This document shows, in pieces, positions 11,401-24,480 of a stretch of 64,000 nucleotides of DNA (position 1 is the first letter of the stretch; each line of letters opens with the position of its first letter). The DNA is taken from positions 124,001-188,000 of the forward strand of contig VWZW01004384.1 of assembly GCA_013397115.1 (NCBI GenBank). Reading direction: 5' to 3'. Under the pieces are notes generated by a model. The model worked only from the letters and a program-made list of their open reading frames with translations. It had not been told where the DNA came from and did not search any database. Source of the stretch: Edolisoma coerulescens (Eukaryota > Chordata > Aves > Passeriformes > Campephagidae). The position numbers were made by a program, and so were the translations under genes.

Positions 11401-14400
11401 ACGTAACACACACAGAAACACATGTAGCTACATTTTGCTATGTGTCACTAATAATTTACAGTGGAAATTTAAGATTCAACCAGTTCAGTCCATGAACACG
11501 TAGGGCAATGTTTCTATTTGCCTTTAAAACTTTGATGTGTAGAATAAAAAACAATTTTTAAAAGAAATTGAGCAGTGCTGTCAAATTGTGCCCAACATGT
11601 AAATTAGCTATTAAATAAAATGTGGGCAGAAATTTCATTTTATGACCAACATGAAATGTTAAAAATAGCGTTGGTTTTTCTGAGACACTCTAATTAAGAC
11701 TTATCAAGGAAATAAAGCCAAATAGTGGTTTGAAGCACAGGGGGAAAAAAATGCAAGGGAAGAGAGAGTATATCCTTCTCACCCACGTGCCAACCCATCA
11801 GTCAGAGCTGGGCTTCTGCCCCCCACGGGATCAATCTCCTCAATGGACCCTCCAGAAGAGGAGGCAATCTGTCCTATAGGTCACATTACAGCCCTTAAGG
11901 CACTGTTCAAACACAAATATGAGTCCTTATGGCTACAAAAAGCAAATATACGACATATTAACAGAAAAAAATCTTCCCTCCTCATCAAAAAAAAGAAGAA
12001 AAAATAATATCTCCAAGTGTATCTCAGCTGTAAGACTGAAAAAAGTTCACTAAACACTCAAAAATCTCTTCTAAAGTGGACTCATTTCCATTAAATGAAA
12101 TAGAATAGAAGAAGGACAATTTTGCTTCTAAGGACATCACTGTTGATATTTGGAACTGCTGTTGTGTTCATATTGCAAAAAAAAAAGACTATGGAAAGTT
12201 GGAATGGTTGCATAAAAAGCACTGAAAAAATAAGTGAAGGGACTGGAGAAAATTCTTTCTTTGACTAACTTAAAGAGCTCAGCACATTTAGTTTATCAAG
12301 AAGAACACCAAGAGGTGACTTGATTACAGTGTCTGAAGACCTTCACAGGGAGAAAATAGCAGGTACTGAAGAGTTCTTTCACACGACGAAGAAAAGCATA
12401 AGTGAAACAAATACGTAAAACTCTTAAGAGAGACAAACTCAGCTCAGAAACAATGACAGCTTTTTCCTAACAGCTAAGGTGATTATTACTGGGAAAAAGA
12501 AAGGGGTAATTTTTCCATCCATTGATGTCTTCAAATCAAGGTCTGCTGCTTTGCAAATGCAAGTTATGACACTCAACACAGGAACATTCAAACAAAATGC
12601 AATGACCTTTGATATGCAGAGGTGACACAAATAATCGTTCTTCTGAATCTTTATTTCTGTAGATCTTTAAAAACTGTGCCAAGGCTTTGGATAGGGAAAG
12701 TTTGCTTTCAAAATGTAGAAGAATTAGTTTGACCTTTTTTCATCTAAGAAAATCAGAAAACTGGGGGAAAATATATAAGAAGATTTTATTAGCCTTGAAA
12801 AAGCAAATATCCGAAAGTCTTTATATCTCACATTTCCCATTCCTTGCAACCTTAATTCAATTATTTTATGTGTGTGCCATTACAAGCATATATACCATAT
12901 TTTCCCAGTACCCTTTTCCTTTTTCCTCCTCCCTAGCCTTCCAGTGGAAGAACAGGAAAGAAGTGCTGTAAAGTAGGGCTAGTTTTTTAGGCACCTTCAA
13001 AATCCAGATTTTGGAAGCTGCAATACAAAGTATATTCTCTGTGTATGCACTGCTTATGTTCCATATGCAAATTGAGCAAATTTTAATTTTTTGGACTATG
13101 CAACACATGCACATAAAACAAAATTAGTTTTACCATTACTATTGATCCAACAGGAAGGGTGTCTTAGCATTAACAGGTAGAAAGAAATATAGTCATTCCA
13201 GCATCAGCACTTAGACAACTTCCAATGTAACCAAGTCAAAGCTATATATGGGAATGAAAATTTAATAGGGAGAAGAAAAACCCTCAGCATGCCATTTGTC
13301 CCTTAGAGCTTTGTGAAAGATTTGCCTCATTTCAGGGGTAGATTTGCACATGGCAATCTTTGCTTTGATAACCTTACCAGGTGTGCATCTAGTCCATCCC
13401 ACCAGCATGGCAGTCCCATGACTAGCTGGCCTTGCCCAAATCCACCCCAGTTCACAGACCACAGATGCCTGCCTGCACCACTCATTCTGCACCAGGATAG
13501 GCACCTGACCCCTTCTCTGACAGACTTTGAACAAGAAGGTGGAAGACAAATAAATACTGCTCCAACAAGCATTGCATTTAGCAACCAGTTCTCCCAGGCA
13601 CTGCAGAGGGATCATGCATACCTAACTCAGAGGTGGAGGGTGCACTGGCAACCTGAGCAATGCTAAATCCAAGCGTGTTTGAGTTAAAACTCATTGATCT
13701 CACTCTGGTAATATAAAGATCTTAATTACTTATGCCTGGAAACATTGGCCTCTGTATAAATGAGGTACTGGCCTTTGAAGTTATTAGGCAGTATAGATTA
13801 AGTCATACATTCGTTTAGAAGTTTATAAAATTCAGGAATGCCTTTGCAAATCTGGACTCAATCATCCAAACTCCTTTGAATGTTTTTAATTAAACACCTA
13901 AAAATTATTAAATGCCTACGTGCCTCTGAAGATAGATATGCATGTGCAGGTTTAATCAAACGTCCAGATAAAGTAATGGAGTGACTGCTGCTGCTGTCAG
14001 ACCCTTTGAAGCAGACCCTGATAAAGTCCACAAAATAAAGGATTTGCCTGCTTTCCTACAACTCATTCTATTGCACTACAACATAGAAGGAAACATTTTT
14101 TTGTGGTCTGGGGATTTCCCACCATACTCTCCATTCACTTGAACAAGGTCAAAACAGTGATTGCGTGAGGGAACCTTGTCTTCCTTAGCAAAATTAAAAT
14201 TCTTGATCAAATATCTGAATTCATTTAAGTTAAAAATATTTCTATCTGCTTTAATTACTGTAGTAGGACAGATAGGGTAAACCTGGACATAATTACAGCA
14301 CAGGTGGCACAGTGGCAATTAATGAAAAACATTTTCTTAGTGTCTGAGTTACAATTTTCAAAGACTATTGTAGTATTTATAAACCATGGCTGTATAAACT

Positions 14401-17400
14401 GCTCATGGGAAATCCCATGTCAAGAAAATGGGACTTCTTAAGAGAATGGCAACTTTTCTGATACTACATAGGAATAGAAAGTTCCTCTTTTAAACCAGGT
14501 GCTAGAATCTAATTTCAAGTGGCAGAAAAAACTCTGATCCCTTAAGCTGGTGGATCTCAAGACTGCTTGTAAAGCTATAAGCAGGCCTCAGGCCTCTGTA
14601 GACTAAAAACTGGAAGATATATCAAAGCTGCACACAAATAGTCGAGATGAAACATAACTCTTTCATTTGGATGCTTTTTTTTTTTTTTTGGATGGGTATA
14701 TGATGAAAGTTTTCAAGGAGTAAGTTTTAAATTATGTCCACTTATGTGTCAAAAGTAAAATTCTCAAAACTATTAGGCATCATTCACTTTCCAAAAATGG
14801 AAAGTTCTTTGAGACCGACTTTAGACTGACCCCCAGAAATTTTCCCCTGTTTCTCAGTTGACTCATCATTACTGTTCTTTTCCCTCTGGAGTAGAACATA
14901 ATTTGCACAAGCTTTTAAGACAGTAAATAAGAAGAAATCACACCTCCAGCCTACGCTATCAATGAAATTCTGGTAACAGAAGAGGGAAGCATGCTACTAA
15001 GGATCTGGTGTGCTTTCAGGAAAACATCTGCTAGTTGAGCCCCTTAAAGTTATTATCTAAAGCTGAGGAGAGGAGTGTGATACTAAAGTACACTGTAACA
15101 CTAGAAAAGCTGATAAAAGATGAGAAAGAGGCTCTGGTCAAAGTTTTCCATGTAACTGTATTAAGATGAAGAGATGAAATGTTCCCTGCAGTGTGAAATG
15201 AGGGATGTGGAAGGGAGTAAAACTAACAAATACACTACAGCAGTCTCCAGCTGCAGAGGGAAAGTACGAAAGCATAAAATACAATGAGGAATAGCAAACA
15301 CAATTTTTTCACAGATACCTGGGTAAGTGAATGAAAATGAAAGCTAAAACACATCTAAAGCAAATTACAAAAACACCTATCAGCAGGATGCAGGCTCTGT
15401 TCCACTAGGTTCCTCTGAATGAAGTATATGGAGATCAAGCAGCTGAAAAGCTTAGTCAGGAAAGCTCTAAATCTCAAGGCTGTATTCCATGTACACTCAA
15501 TATAATACTCCGTCAGACCAGGAAGAAAAAAACAAAAAAGCAGTCCAGGAGGATCTATTCCAGACCCATACCATGTTGAAAGGATGGCCCAGGTCTCTCT
15601 TGGATATTCATAGTCCAATACAAAAGTCTTATGCCAATATGAAATGAAGTCTAAGGTCATTTAAAGAATATAAAAATTAATATGCTGCAGTTTTCATTTT
15701 TGTATTGGGTTATATGACCTTATCAAGTTTTGAATTGCCACATTTTAGCAATAGAGAGGACCTCAGATGACACTTTAAATACAGGAAAACATTGCTACTG
15801 CACATATTTAAAGGTTGCCTGTCTTAAACATCAAACCCTTTTGGACCCGATAAAAAATTGTTGTCTACAAAATTATATCCTAAAGTGGAATTCTCTTTAT
15901 TTATAAGCATCCAAAGATACCTATTTTAAAGCAGCTCAAAAAAGAAAAGCATAATTTTGTCTTTTATTCTCTCCTCAGGGAGCATAACCTTAGGTGAATG
16001 TCAAAAGGTATAATTAAAATCCTCACAATTTTCCACTACAGTTACTTCTCTGCTCTATCTATAAACTAAGCCTGAACAAGATCTTGTGGATTTAGATTGG
16101 ATGTGGAAGCTTTTTTTTCCTGACCTAAAGAACCAGGCTCTGAATTAGTTCAAGTCTACATATATCCTGGTCAAAGTGAAAGAAAATTCACAGTGTTTAA
16201 CAAAAATGAACTAATTTTTCTCCTTCTATAATAAAGGCTTTTAATATTTTTATGTGAGCTCAAGAGCCTCTCTTTGAAGAAACTATAAAAAATACTGTGA
16301 AATTTTTGCCTCCATGACTTTGGTAGGAGAGCTCAGAGATCAAGGTGCTGTGATTCACTGTGGCTTAAAATGAATCAGTGAGAATGCAGAAGTTCACTAA
16401 ATTGGTACTTTATCTTAAACCATTATGTCTAATAATCTTATTAAAGAACCTGGAAAATTAGCTTAGACTATGTACCTGATTTTTTTGCCCTCTGTTGGTA
16501 AGTAGAGATGAATACTGACCTTGTCAAGCAACTTGTTCCATCCCTTGAAAAACTTCATGCTGCTGCAGATTTTTCCCAGTGACCGGTCATGCTGTGGGGA
16601 GTTCCTAGGGTGTTAGACCATCCTAACCCTTCTTACTTGCTACAAGGACATTGCTCTAGTGAGTATTGAATCTCTGTCTCTGGTAACATCCACCTTTCCT
16701 GTTGTTCTTTTCTCTTGGAAGAATTTTTTTTTTAACAAAGGACATGAGCTCCCTTGGCAAAGTGCTCCCCATGAGTTTATGGGAGAGGGAATTGAGTAGG
16801 ACAGAGATCGCCTGGCAAAGAGAACAAATCTCATTGCTCAAGGAAACAGGGATAACAGCTCCAGGAAAAGATTTCTCAGGGTCTTACTTTCCTTGTTGGA
16901 AGCAGACAACCGTTATTGAATGTTTGCTTGCCCTGGATGTTTCTGCAGGACAGAAAAAAGGAAAGAACTCAGAAACCACTCACTTGGGGGTCCTGGAGTA
17001 TGGGTATCACCCTTGCTCCCTAAACAAGGCACCCGGTCTCCATTTTGCCGCAGGAATGAATAACAACTGACACAGCTGGGAGTGTTTTATAGTACAACTA
17101 CACATTCAGATGTGTGGAGACCCAAATCTCTGGTCAACACTCCTGTAATAAAGTTGAATGGGAGACAAGGGACTTGGCTCTATAACAGGCATAGGATCAT
17201 GTGGTAAGAAAACAAATGCACATATCAGTCATGAGCCAGCCCAGGAAAAGTCATCAGTCCTTCTCAGGAGGCAGCTGGGAGGCTTTCTCTGGACTCCACC
17301 CATTTATCTGTTTTCCTCACCTGCCTCAGGGAAGCCCACAGCGCAGACCAACTGAACACACATCCCCAAAGGAGACGATTCAAGTGAAATGCAGAAAACT

Positions 17401-20400
17401 TTAAGTCACAGTCAACAGAAGAGCACAGCTTGTGGCTTCCATGGTGAAAATATTCTTCTCCTGCGCACTTTAACCAACCAGTCATTCTGAAAGGTTTGTC
17501 TGACAGAAAGTCCTGATGCAGTCCATCACCCAGCAGCACGGTAAAAAAATTTCTCTGAGTGTGGACATTAAATGAACATTGAATAGATTGTCTGAACTAA
17601 TCCTACCATGCAGCTTCCCATCTGTCACTACTCAAGGAGGCTTTTGCCAGTTGCCCAACAGTAGCCACAGTGACTGCCAGCAATGCAGTGGGAAGTGCAT
17701 TTAGCAAGGATAAAATCCTCTGTGTTCCACGTGCAGCACAGCTAAGTTTGGGAAATCTAGACATTCACTCTTAATGCATTGATGACTTTTGGAGCAGAGA
17801 TGAGCAGCTGCATGTTACAAAGGTGGATTGATAGAAGAAATGGAGAAAACAGGAAGGTTCTGCTCACTTTCTTACCACCTGTTTGCAGAAATTTGTACAC
17901 TGAATAAAATTTGTCTTCTCATAATCATACTCATGCAGAGAACACTGAGATTTCATTCAAAATAATGTCTTAAAGCTGAAAATAGCAAACTGCCTAAAAT
18001 TAATTTTCACTTCCATGGGGATTAGAAGGTGAATCTAATGAGTGTTGAACCCTCTGGCTTTGGGAGAAATAAATATTTCAAAGACAATTCACAGCCTGGC
18101 ATGTCAACTTCCCAATAGAATCATGTCAATTTAAAGCAAATTAACAAGTAATCTTTTGATGTTATCAAAATCTAGTATTAATTTCAACCAATATCTTAAA
18201 TAATTTTCATTTTTGTGTACTTTTTTTAAAAAGTGCTGTGTACCTTTACGTATTCTTTATTTATATCTTTTTTACATTTTGTGGAATGCCAGCCTGGTCA
18301 GAAATCCCTCTTCCAATACCCTCATTGCATCTGTGCATACCTTCTCCCCACAGCTAGTCCAGTTTGTGCATTCATACCTATCGGTAGACAAAATTATATT
18401 GCTACTGCCTTTTCCTCATATCTCTCTAAATTCACAAAAGAAAATACCAATAAGCAAAGCACAAAGTCTTCCTTGAGGAGAAGAACACAGATTCCACACT
18501 TTGCAAGAATTATCTCATATTTAGAGATGGGAGGAGCAAAATGGAAACCTGAAGTATACTCCCTGGAAGTAAAGTGTAGCTGGATGCTTTTTCTTCAGAA
18601 AGAAATATGTAACTGGAATCTAAACTCTTCTTGGGAACCCATCTGTTTCAGAGAATTTAACTTAAAGGGACAAATTAATCCCAGTTTGAACAAACAGTGA
18701 GAGTGGGAAAGAGAGGAAGATTATCTTCCCTTGTCCTTAATGTGTCCCAGGCAGTCCAAATCACCCGGTTAAGAATTTCCTTTCACAACACCCTTTCAGC
18801 AAATCAAAAATCCTCACTCAGAAAAAAACTATATGAAGGGTCCCCACTCTTCCCTCATTTCATCCTCTTCACCAGAAGGGCTTAGCAAGTCTGCCCTCCC
18901 CAACACCATCTCCCCACTGTGCACCCTCCCTATGCTTCATCCCAGATCATGGGCTACCCACCACTCTCCCGTCTGACAACAGGCAAGTTATCTCAAGCTC
19001 TCTGCCTTGCCAGCAGCCAAACTGGAAAGTTCTTCTAAGTTTTCACTTTCTTCCAGTTCAAAAAGGTTCTCTGTAATTCATCTTGCTTCCAGACACTGAT
19101 TCCAGTTATGCCTTTCTCTGAACAAAATGATGACCTGGCTGTTAGCCCAGCGGAAATGTCTGGATGGGTACCAAATTACTTTTCAGAAGCCAAACACATT
19201 ACTCACTATAAGCTATAGCCTCTCTTTAATACTGTCTGTAGTAAATATTCCTTTCAAGCCTTTCCTCTGCTCTCCCTGCCTATTTTCAGTATCAGCTCTT
19301 CTTATCACAGCATGACCATGAGTTGGGTTTCTTGTCAGTTTATAAATCCCAGGTCTCACTTAGTCACTGTCTAGCTGGGTTTTTAAAAGTGTTAGAAATA
19401 GTAACATTTTGTTTAAATGGTCTTTGCTTGTCAAACTATTGATACTCTTTTATAAGCCTGTCCTCTTTCATGTTTCCTGTTGCCTTGCTCTTTGTGCCAT
19501 CTGTAAAAGCTTTTGGTAATGATCAGTCTTCAAAGCTGTGATGGAAATTTTGTCACGTTTGAACTAACGCTGCAGAACTTATCAAAATTATCTCCATTCA
19601 GTGAGGTAAGGCTTAACGCTCTTTGAAATCCATGAAGAATTGCTATCAACCCATTTGATGTCCCTCTACTGGTAGTAGTGAGGTATCAGATTTTTGATTA
19701 GCAAAAGAAAGGTTAAAAGTCATAAACTTCACAAAGTATAGCACAGTTCATCCTTTGCCTTTAGCAGCCAAACCCTTGATTTCCTAAAAGAATGAAACCA
19801 TACAAACTGGCAGCAATAGGGAACAGGTAATTCAGTTAGGTCGACTTTTCTGGAGCTTAAGTTTTCATTTCAGAACAATATTCTTTCCAAATATAATTTA
19901 ATAAAACTAGAACAATAATTTAAAGGAATTTAACAAGTAATCTTTTGATGATATCAAAATCTATTATTAATTTAAACCAATGTATTGAATAAATTTCATT
20001 ATTTTGTACTTTTAAAAAAATATATTTTCATTCTTGTTTGGAATGAATGATGAAGAAATTTTAAAAACAGTCTGGAAAGGGGTCAATTTTATATGACATT
20101 TCATAATACACTCTTCCTGTTATGCTAGATGCCATTCAGTTCAATGAATAATAAGAACAAAAATGTATTAGCGGTTAAACTTTTTCATCAACATTAGACT
20201 AAGCAGAGGATTATAAGGTTTCTCTTTTCCCTTAGGAATCAATCTACATATCTGTGACACAACCTCTTCTTTAAAATTCTTGAATGTAGAAAATTATTCC
20301 GTTCACTGGAAGCTTGAAAGATGATTTTAAAAGAAATACAGGATTGGCTCTTTAGGATCCTGCTGATATCAGCTGGTCTCAGTAAATTACTTCAGGAACA

Positions 20401-23400
20401 ATGAGGGTAAGAAAAATACATAGCAAAAGTGCATCTGGAGAGAGAACATCTCCCAGAGTTTTACCAGAGTATGTTTATGGTTTTGCTAAGTGCAAATCCA
20501 TAGTTAAAGCTGTAACTTTAGTCAAGAGGTTTTTCTTCCCTGCAGCTGTCATAAGAAACTACCATTTTTTTTAAAGCCACCACTTAATTTTAAAGAAAAA
20601 AGTCATGAAGGAAAGGAAATGGAGAAAAAAGCCTTTTTGCTTCCAAGGACAAACAGGTTTTTTATCCCCTTCCACCAACTATTTTACATCCAGAAATATT
20701 TTCTAAGACCTCAGAGGAAAAGCTAATCTCAAAAGAAAAGGTTTGGGGTTGAGGTAGATTCTGGTCATGCCAAGAACCACACAGCTCTAGGACTTTCCTC
20801 AGGCGAGGTCAGATAACTTTACCCGATATCTGCAAACCCATTTCATGGTTCCCCTCCTCCTCCAAAGGGGAGGACTGTGCTTCCCACACAGTGCTTGTAT
20901 TTCCCACCTGTGCAAGAGGCCGTGCAATGCCCTCTTTCTCTCCTACTCTCTCATCAGGAAAAGCAGCAGCCACAGGAGAGCGCTACGTCCCACGGCTCAG
21001 CATGGATGTCCCTCCACCCAGCTGTCTGCTGACTGACAGCAGAGCCTCTTGGGATGGTGCATGCGCTGCACAGTTGATCCAAACACGGGGACAGTTCCTG
21101 CCAACCGCCCACACTGGGAGAGCCCACTGCCATGGGCAGGAACAGAGTGCCAGTCTACTGTATACTCAACACAGAGCTTTTTCTGCACATTAAAAATGAC
21201 CCCTCTATGGGTGCCTGAGGAGCCAAGGGTGTTTGCAACAGACCTGATCTTGCTCTGTTACAAGTTTTAGCGATTAAACTTCGGCTTTTAAATCTAACTG
21301 TTGCTGCGTGTTTAAAGACAGTGAATCCAGCATCTCCATTTTACATGTGAGGAAACCATGAAGTGACCTTGTCAGGACAGGAAGAAGTGTTGAAGCCTGA
21401 TAGTGAAACCAAGAGAAGAATCCAGGTCTCCTGATAAATGGTTTAAGAGGCCATGCTGTCGACATTGTACTAAAGGACCATTCCCAATCAGACTTCAACA
21501 CAAATCTCTCCCCACAGGAGCTGTATCAAACCGCTACTTTTCTGTCAGGAGGTTGTACATGTGATTGAAGGGACATTCTCCTGTTATTTTTCCCTCTGAG
21601 GAAAATCTGAGTTTTCCCTCTCAGCAGAAAAACACCCCACCAGCCCTGTAAGAGATTTCATTCACCCAGCACTCTACGTATGAGCTGATGAGGTGTTGAC
21701 CCACTGCTCTCCATGAGCTTCTTTAGCAGCCCTTGTGCAGAAGTAGCAAAACCAGTCCTGTAGTGGTATTAAAGCAAGGAATGGCCAAGGCCTGCCTATA
21801 CCACAGGCTATGGTTGAATTTGAGCCTGTTTCTGTCTCATCTCAAGACTCTGGAGTGTCCTAAATCTACCACAGCACTGGCACTTCAACGTTTTGACTAA
21901 AAGTCTCAGAACACAAGGGGTCTCATTTTTGTCACCCAAAAGGTGACCCAGTGTCAGGCCTGGCGTGTCAGGCAGTTGAGCTAGATGATTGTTGTAATAA
22001 TGCCAACTGGACTGTTCTAACAATATTAAATGTTTAAATGAGCAAAGGGAGAAGGAGTCGTGCCTGCCTTGCCTGCCTGTCCAGAGGGGGTCAGGAGGAG
22101 GAGAGCACATCTGCAATTCAGAGTTGAGAAATGGCAGCAAGGGGCCTCAGACAAAACCTGTATTCAGCTGGAGAGTAAAAGAGAGCCACAGTTGTCCCCA
22201 TCCCCCTTTAGAGTTGTGAGAGCTGGGGGAGAGATGTTGTGGGATGGCTGGGGAAGAGGATCTGCCTCTCCCTTTACCATCTTCTCTCACAAACTTCCCA
22301 TAGACCTCAGCTTTCCTCACAAGAGGACATCACTGCAGGTTGCATTGTTCATGGGTAGTTAAAATCCATCCTGAGACACAATCATGGAGAGAGCATACGT
22401 GAGGGAAAAATGGAGGGAGATGAAAGGTTAGGACAAAAATGAAGAAAATAAACCTCTGAACGAACATTTGAAATATTTCAAAACCAAAAGAAATGTTTGA
22501 AACTGTTGGCTTGTGTATACCTGCACATCAGCTAATGATTCTATCAGTGGTTTTAAAGCATTTGCCACACAGAATACCTAGAGAAGGATACTGAAAAAAA
22601 AAAAAAAGAAAAAATACCAGCTGGTGTTTTGTCATATTTATTTATTTTTTACCATGTAATCAAGAGATGGACCAAGAGAAAATTGAAGGAAAGGCTAATG
22701 TAAGAACTAGTAGGAAAGTGAGCCATAGCTATCTGGAGCCTCACAAAAATAGTCTTACTAGGGTAGCAGAAGGAGAGAAAATAGCAAATACATGTACACC
22801 AGTGTAATCCATGCGTGCTAACTTTTAGGGCTAAGGTTGGATTTATTTCCACTGCCCAGGCCAGTTAATCAGCTATCTTTGTTACTGACTGATGCCTTAG
22901 AAAATCTCTGCCTTTGCAGCTGTGTCACTGCCAAGTATGGGAGTCTCTTTTCTTGCAGGAGAAATACAAAAAGAAATTAAATCTCTACCCTGAACAAAGG
23001 GCAAAAGGGCATGCAGGGGTATAAAAATCACAGCATCACAAAACTGGAGCCGACCACTTTTTCTAAACTGACCACAGGCATCTTTCTTTATTGCACTGAC
23101 TATTAAAGAAATTTTATTTTCATTATTCAAGATATAACTCATCTTTCCAAAGAACCTCATCAACAACTTCAGTGCTTCTCACAACTTCGCTTCATATCAA
23201 GTCTGACAGTTACTTCATCATCCCACAATTGCTTGACCCTTATCATGCATGCTTTACTAAAGAGAATCCCTTCCAGTACCTCCATTTTTTCCACCTACAA
23301 GCTGATTTCATTGGAGCAATGAATACTCCACAGTTCTGGGATTTTTTTTTCCAGAAATTTTATCAGAATTCAAACGGGCTGTGGAGAAAGGGTCCAAATT

Positions 23401-24480
23401 GGAGTTGCATGATTTCAGTGCCCTGGATTGCTCATTATCACCCTGCTGAACTGCACTGTCCAAGCAAGCCTATAGATTGCACATGAAAAGGATAAAAAGA
23501 GAGAGGAAGCACAGTGCAAGCCAAAACATGCACCAATACACGAGTGTAAGTGCAAGCATAAGTATCAGTGCATTTCACTAAGTGGTTTAGCGTGAAACAT
23601 TCACTAACACAGACACAGAGCTTTCTCCTCTTTCCTGAAAAACAACTGAGAAGGTATTTCAGCACCTCCTCTGCTTTCTTCAATCCAACACCAACAACTG
23701 GAGTTAAACACTGCTAAACAGAGAAAAAACATCCTTTGCTTTGCATTAAGCCGTTCCTCCTATCTTTATCATTTCCTGGCTTTCCCTCCTTGTTAAACAA
23801 AGCATTAGGTGCCAAGGCAGCGATGTATCAGTGTCTGCATGACTGGACACATTAGCTGTCCCTCGGGGTCTCCTCACAGTGGAAATAAAAGCTGCCTTGT
23901 AGAAGTTTTCTTCTTTCACTCAAGCTTTTTCCCTCGGATGCCAGCAGCATCTCATCCCTAGAGGGCAGCCAATGAACACAGCTCCAGGCACAAAGCACTC
24001 TCCCTCAGGCTGCAGGATTTATCACATTTAACCAGCTTGTCCCTTCTGTCTCTAACACAAGTCCAGGCAAACCACTGTGACGGAGGAGGTTTGGGTCATT
24101 TCAGGTGCTTTTTTCCCAGTTCCTCACAGTAGAGCTTCCAAAAACCACCCACTCCCCCACCCTGCCAAACTTAGGGACAGTCTTTTGCACCTCTTCCAAC
24201 CAGTGCCCAAAACCTCTTACCTTATGATGACAAACATGACCAGGGAGTTTCCCACCAAGCCGACAACGAAGACCACCGAGTAGACAGCAGTGATGATGAT
24301 GGGGATGGCGGGGGAGATGCTGGTGTGGTTGTGCTGGCCGTCCCCAAAGGCCCCAGTGGCATTGCTGTCATAGTCTGCCCAGCCCGGGAGCCAGCTGCTG
24401 CTGGTGCTGGGGGGTCGGCAGGGCCCTGGGGAGCAGGTGGAGTCTGGCTCCTCACGGAAAATCTGTATGGGGGCATCCAT
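4898..24480 (-). CDS. OPRK1: Kappa opioid receptor, whole spliced coding region (three exons)
   Basis: This is a class A GPCR of the opioid family. It binds dynorphin-type peptides at the plasma membrane and signals through Gi/o. Joining 24480-24221, 10393-10041 and 5430-4898 on the minus strand gives 1146 nt, or 381 codons plus TGA; human KOR has 380. All four splice sites are GT/AG. Intron phases are 2 (Arg87 split AG|G) and 1 (Asp205 split G|AT). Visible landmarks by residue are Asn78 (1.50), Asp106 (2.50), Asp139 (3.32, amine anchor), D156-R157-Y158, Cys132 and Cys211 (TM3-ECL2 disulfide), CWTP 287-290, His292, Tyr313, NPILY 327-331 and Cys346 (palmitoylation-type). Two N-glycosylation sequons (Asn40, Asn51) lie in the extracellular tail. 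No frameshift or premature stop is seen. The identity of the family member is clear from TM2-TM3, the ECL2 ECSLQF motif and the NKPV C-terminus. Confidence 0.97.
5431..10040 (-). other. OPRK1: OPRK1 intron between coding exons 2 and 3
   Basis: A 4.6-kb phase-1 intron with donor GTGAGTGTG at 10040 and acceptor TCATTCCCAG at 5431. It is AT-rich and has no supported gene. It contains the only ambiguous base in the window (N at 6938), flanked by two near-identical copies of a segment of about 75 bp, and a 12-nt poly-T run near 7970. I recognise no transposable element in it. Confidence 0.9.
6861..7001. repeat. Near-tandem duplication of ~75 bp around a single N
   Basis: Copy 1 (6861-6937) and copy 2 (6941-7001) both run from TGAAAATTGAAAAG through TTTTTCAAGGCTCATGCA to GTACAAGTACGACTTGACAG. 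Copy 2 lacks about 16 bp in the middle and differs at one base (GGCGTAT versus GACGTAT). They are separated by NAC, and the N is at 6938. This is either a real small duplication or two overlapping contig ends joined badly. Confidence 0.9.
10041..10393 (-). CDS. OPRK1: OPRK1 coding exon 2: ICL1 to TM4
   Basis: A 353-nt exon between a CTGCAG|G acceptor (AG at 10395-10394) and a GAAG|GTGAGT donor (10040-10039). It encodes residues 87-204 and one base of Asp205: YTKMKTATNIYIFNLAMADA, TM2, ECL1 (NSWPFG), TM3 with Cys132 and Asp139, the DRY motif at 156-158, ICL2 and TM4. Almost every position matches the mammalian receptor. Two differences noted are Met104 (Leu in human NLALAD) and Glu119, where human KOR has Val118 (2.63). 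The GAG codon is at 10299-10297. The reading frame stays open 3' of the donor for a short distance, which is read-through into the intron and not coding. Confidence 0.97.
12238..12600 (+). mobile_element. Old CR1 LINE 3'-end fragment
   Basis: Phrases such as AAAGAGCTCAGCACATTTAG, AAGAGGTGACTTGATTACAG and TTTTTCCATCCATTGATGTC follow the order of the CR1 ORF2 end and 3'-UTR in an ancient reptile/bird subfamily. Many substitutions and small indels indicate age. It is in the plus orientation, opposite to OPRK1, inside the large intron. Edges are approximate. Confidence 0.6.
18127..18222 (+). repeat. Direct repeat copy A (intron 1)
   Basis: Pairs with 19913-20013 in the same orientation. The shared core is TTAACAAGTAATCTTTTGAT, then TATCAAAATCT, TATTAATTT, AACCAAT, and ATTTCAT/TTTTCAT followed by TTTTGT. 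The copies differ at scattered positions, so this is a diverged pair. The repeat is AT-rich and I do not recognise a family. Confidence 0.8.
19913..20013 (+). repeat. Direct repeat copy B (intron 1)
   Basis: Second copy of the 18127-18222 segment, about 1.8 kb away in the same orientation, with scattered substitutions and small indels. It could be an intra-intron duplication or two insertions of an unrecognised element. Confidence 0.8.
22592..22616 (+). repeat. A-rich tract
   Basis: A run of 14 or so A followed by G and more A, in the large OPRK1 intron. No LINE tail was recognised next to it. Confidence 0.8.
24221..24480 (-). CDS. OPRK1: OPRK1 coding exon 1: N-terminal tail and TM1
   Basis: Encodes residues 1-86 and two bases of Arg87. 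The ATG is the complement of 24478-24480, and the protein begins MDAPIQIFRE, close to human MDSPIQIFRG, which fixes the start. The extracellular tail is Pro/Ser-rich with sequons at Asn40 (NAT) and Asn51 (NHT). It differs from mammals more than any other part of the receptor, which is usual for opioid receptors. TM1 runs from about residue 58 to 84 and includes GNSLVMFVII with Asn78 (1.50). The exon ends ATAAG|GTAAGAGG on the minus strand, a strong donor. The start context has C at -3 and G at +4, so it is only moderately strong. Confidence 0.97.

Larger units (their letters stand above)
10394..24220 (-). other. OPRK1: OPRK1 intron between coding exons 1 and 2
   Basis: A 13.8-kb phase-2 intron with donor GTAAGAGG at 24220 and acceptor TTCTGCAG at 10394. 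It is AT-rich non-coding sequence. Items seen inside are an old CR1 LINE tail at 12.24-12.60 kb, a diverged direct repeat of about 100 bp (18127-18222 and 19913-20013), a poly-T run near 14.68 kb, an A-rich tract near 22.60 kb, and a somewhat G+C-richer patch at 20.8-21.2 kb. Open frames in it (for example 18233-18700 plus and 13262-13615 minus) lack any family resemblance and overlap frames on the other strand. I treat them as chance. Confidence 0.9.

Noticed and set aside
16702..17404. Possible LTR around AATAAA at 17147
   Set aside because: A poly(A)-like signal and open frames were noted, but no paired ends, target duplication or familiar LTR order could be found.
18233..18700. 155-codon plus-strand frame in the large OPRK1 intron
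   Set aside because: No motif, no conserved context, and it overlaps another frame.
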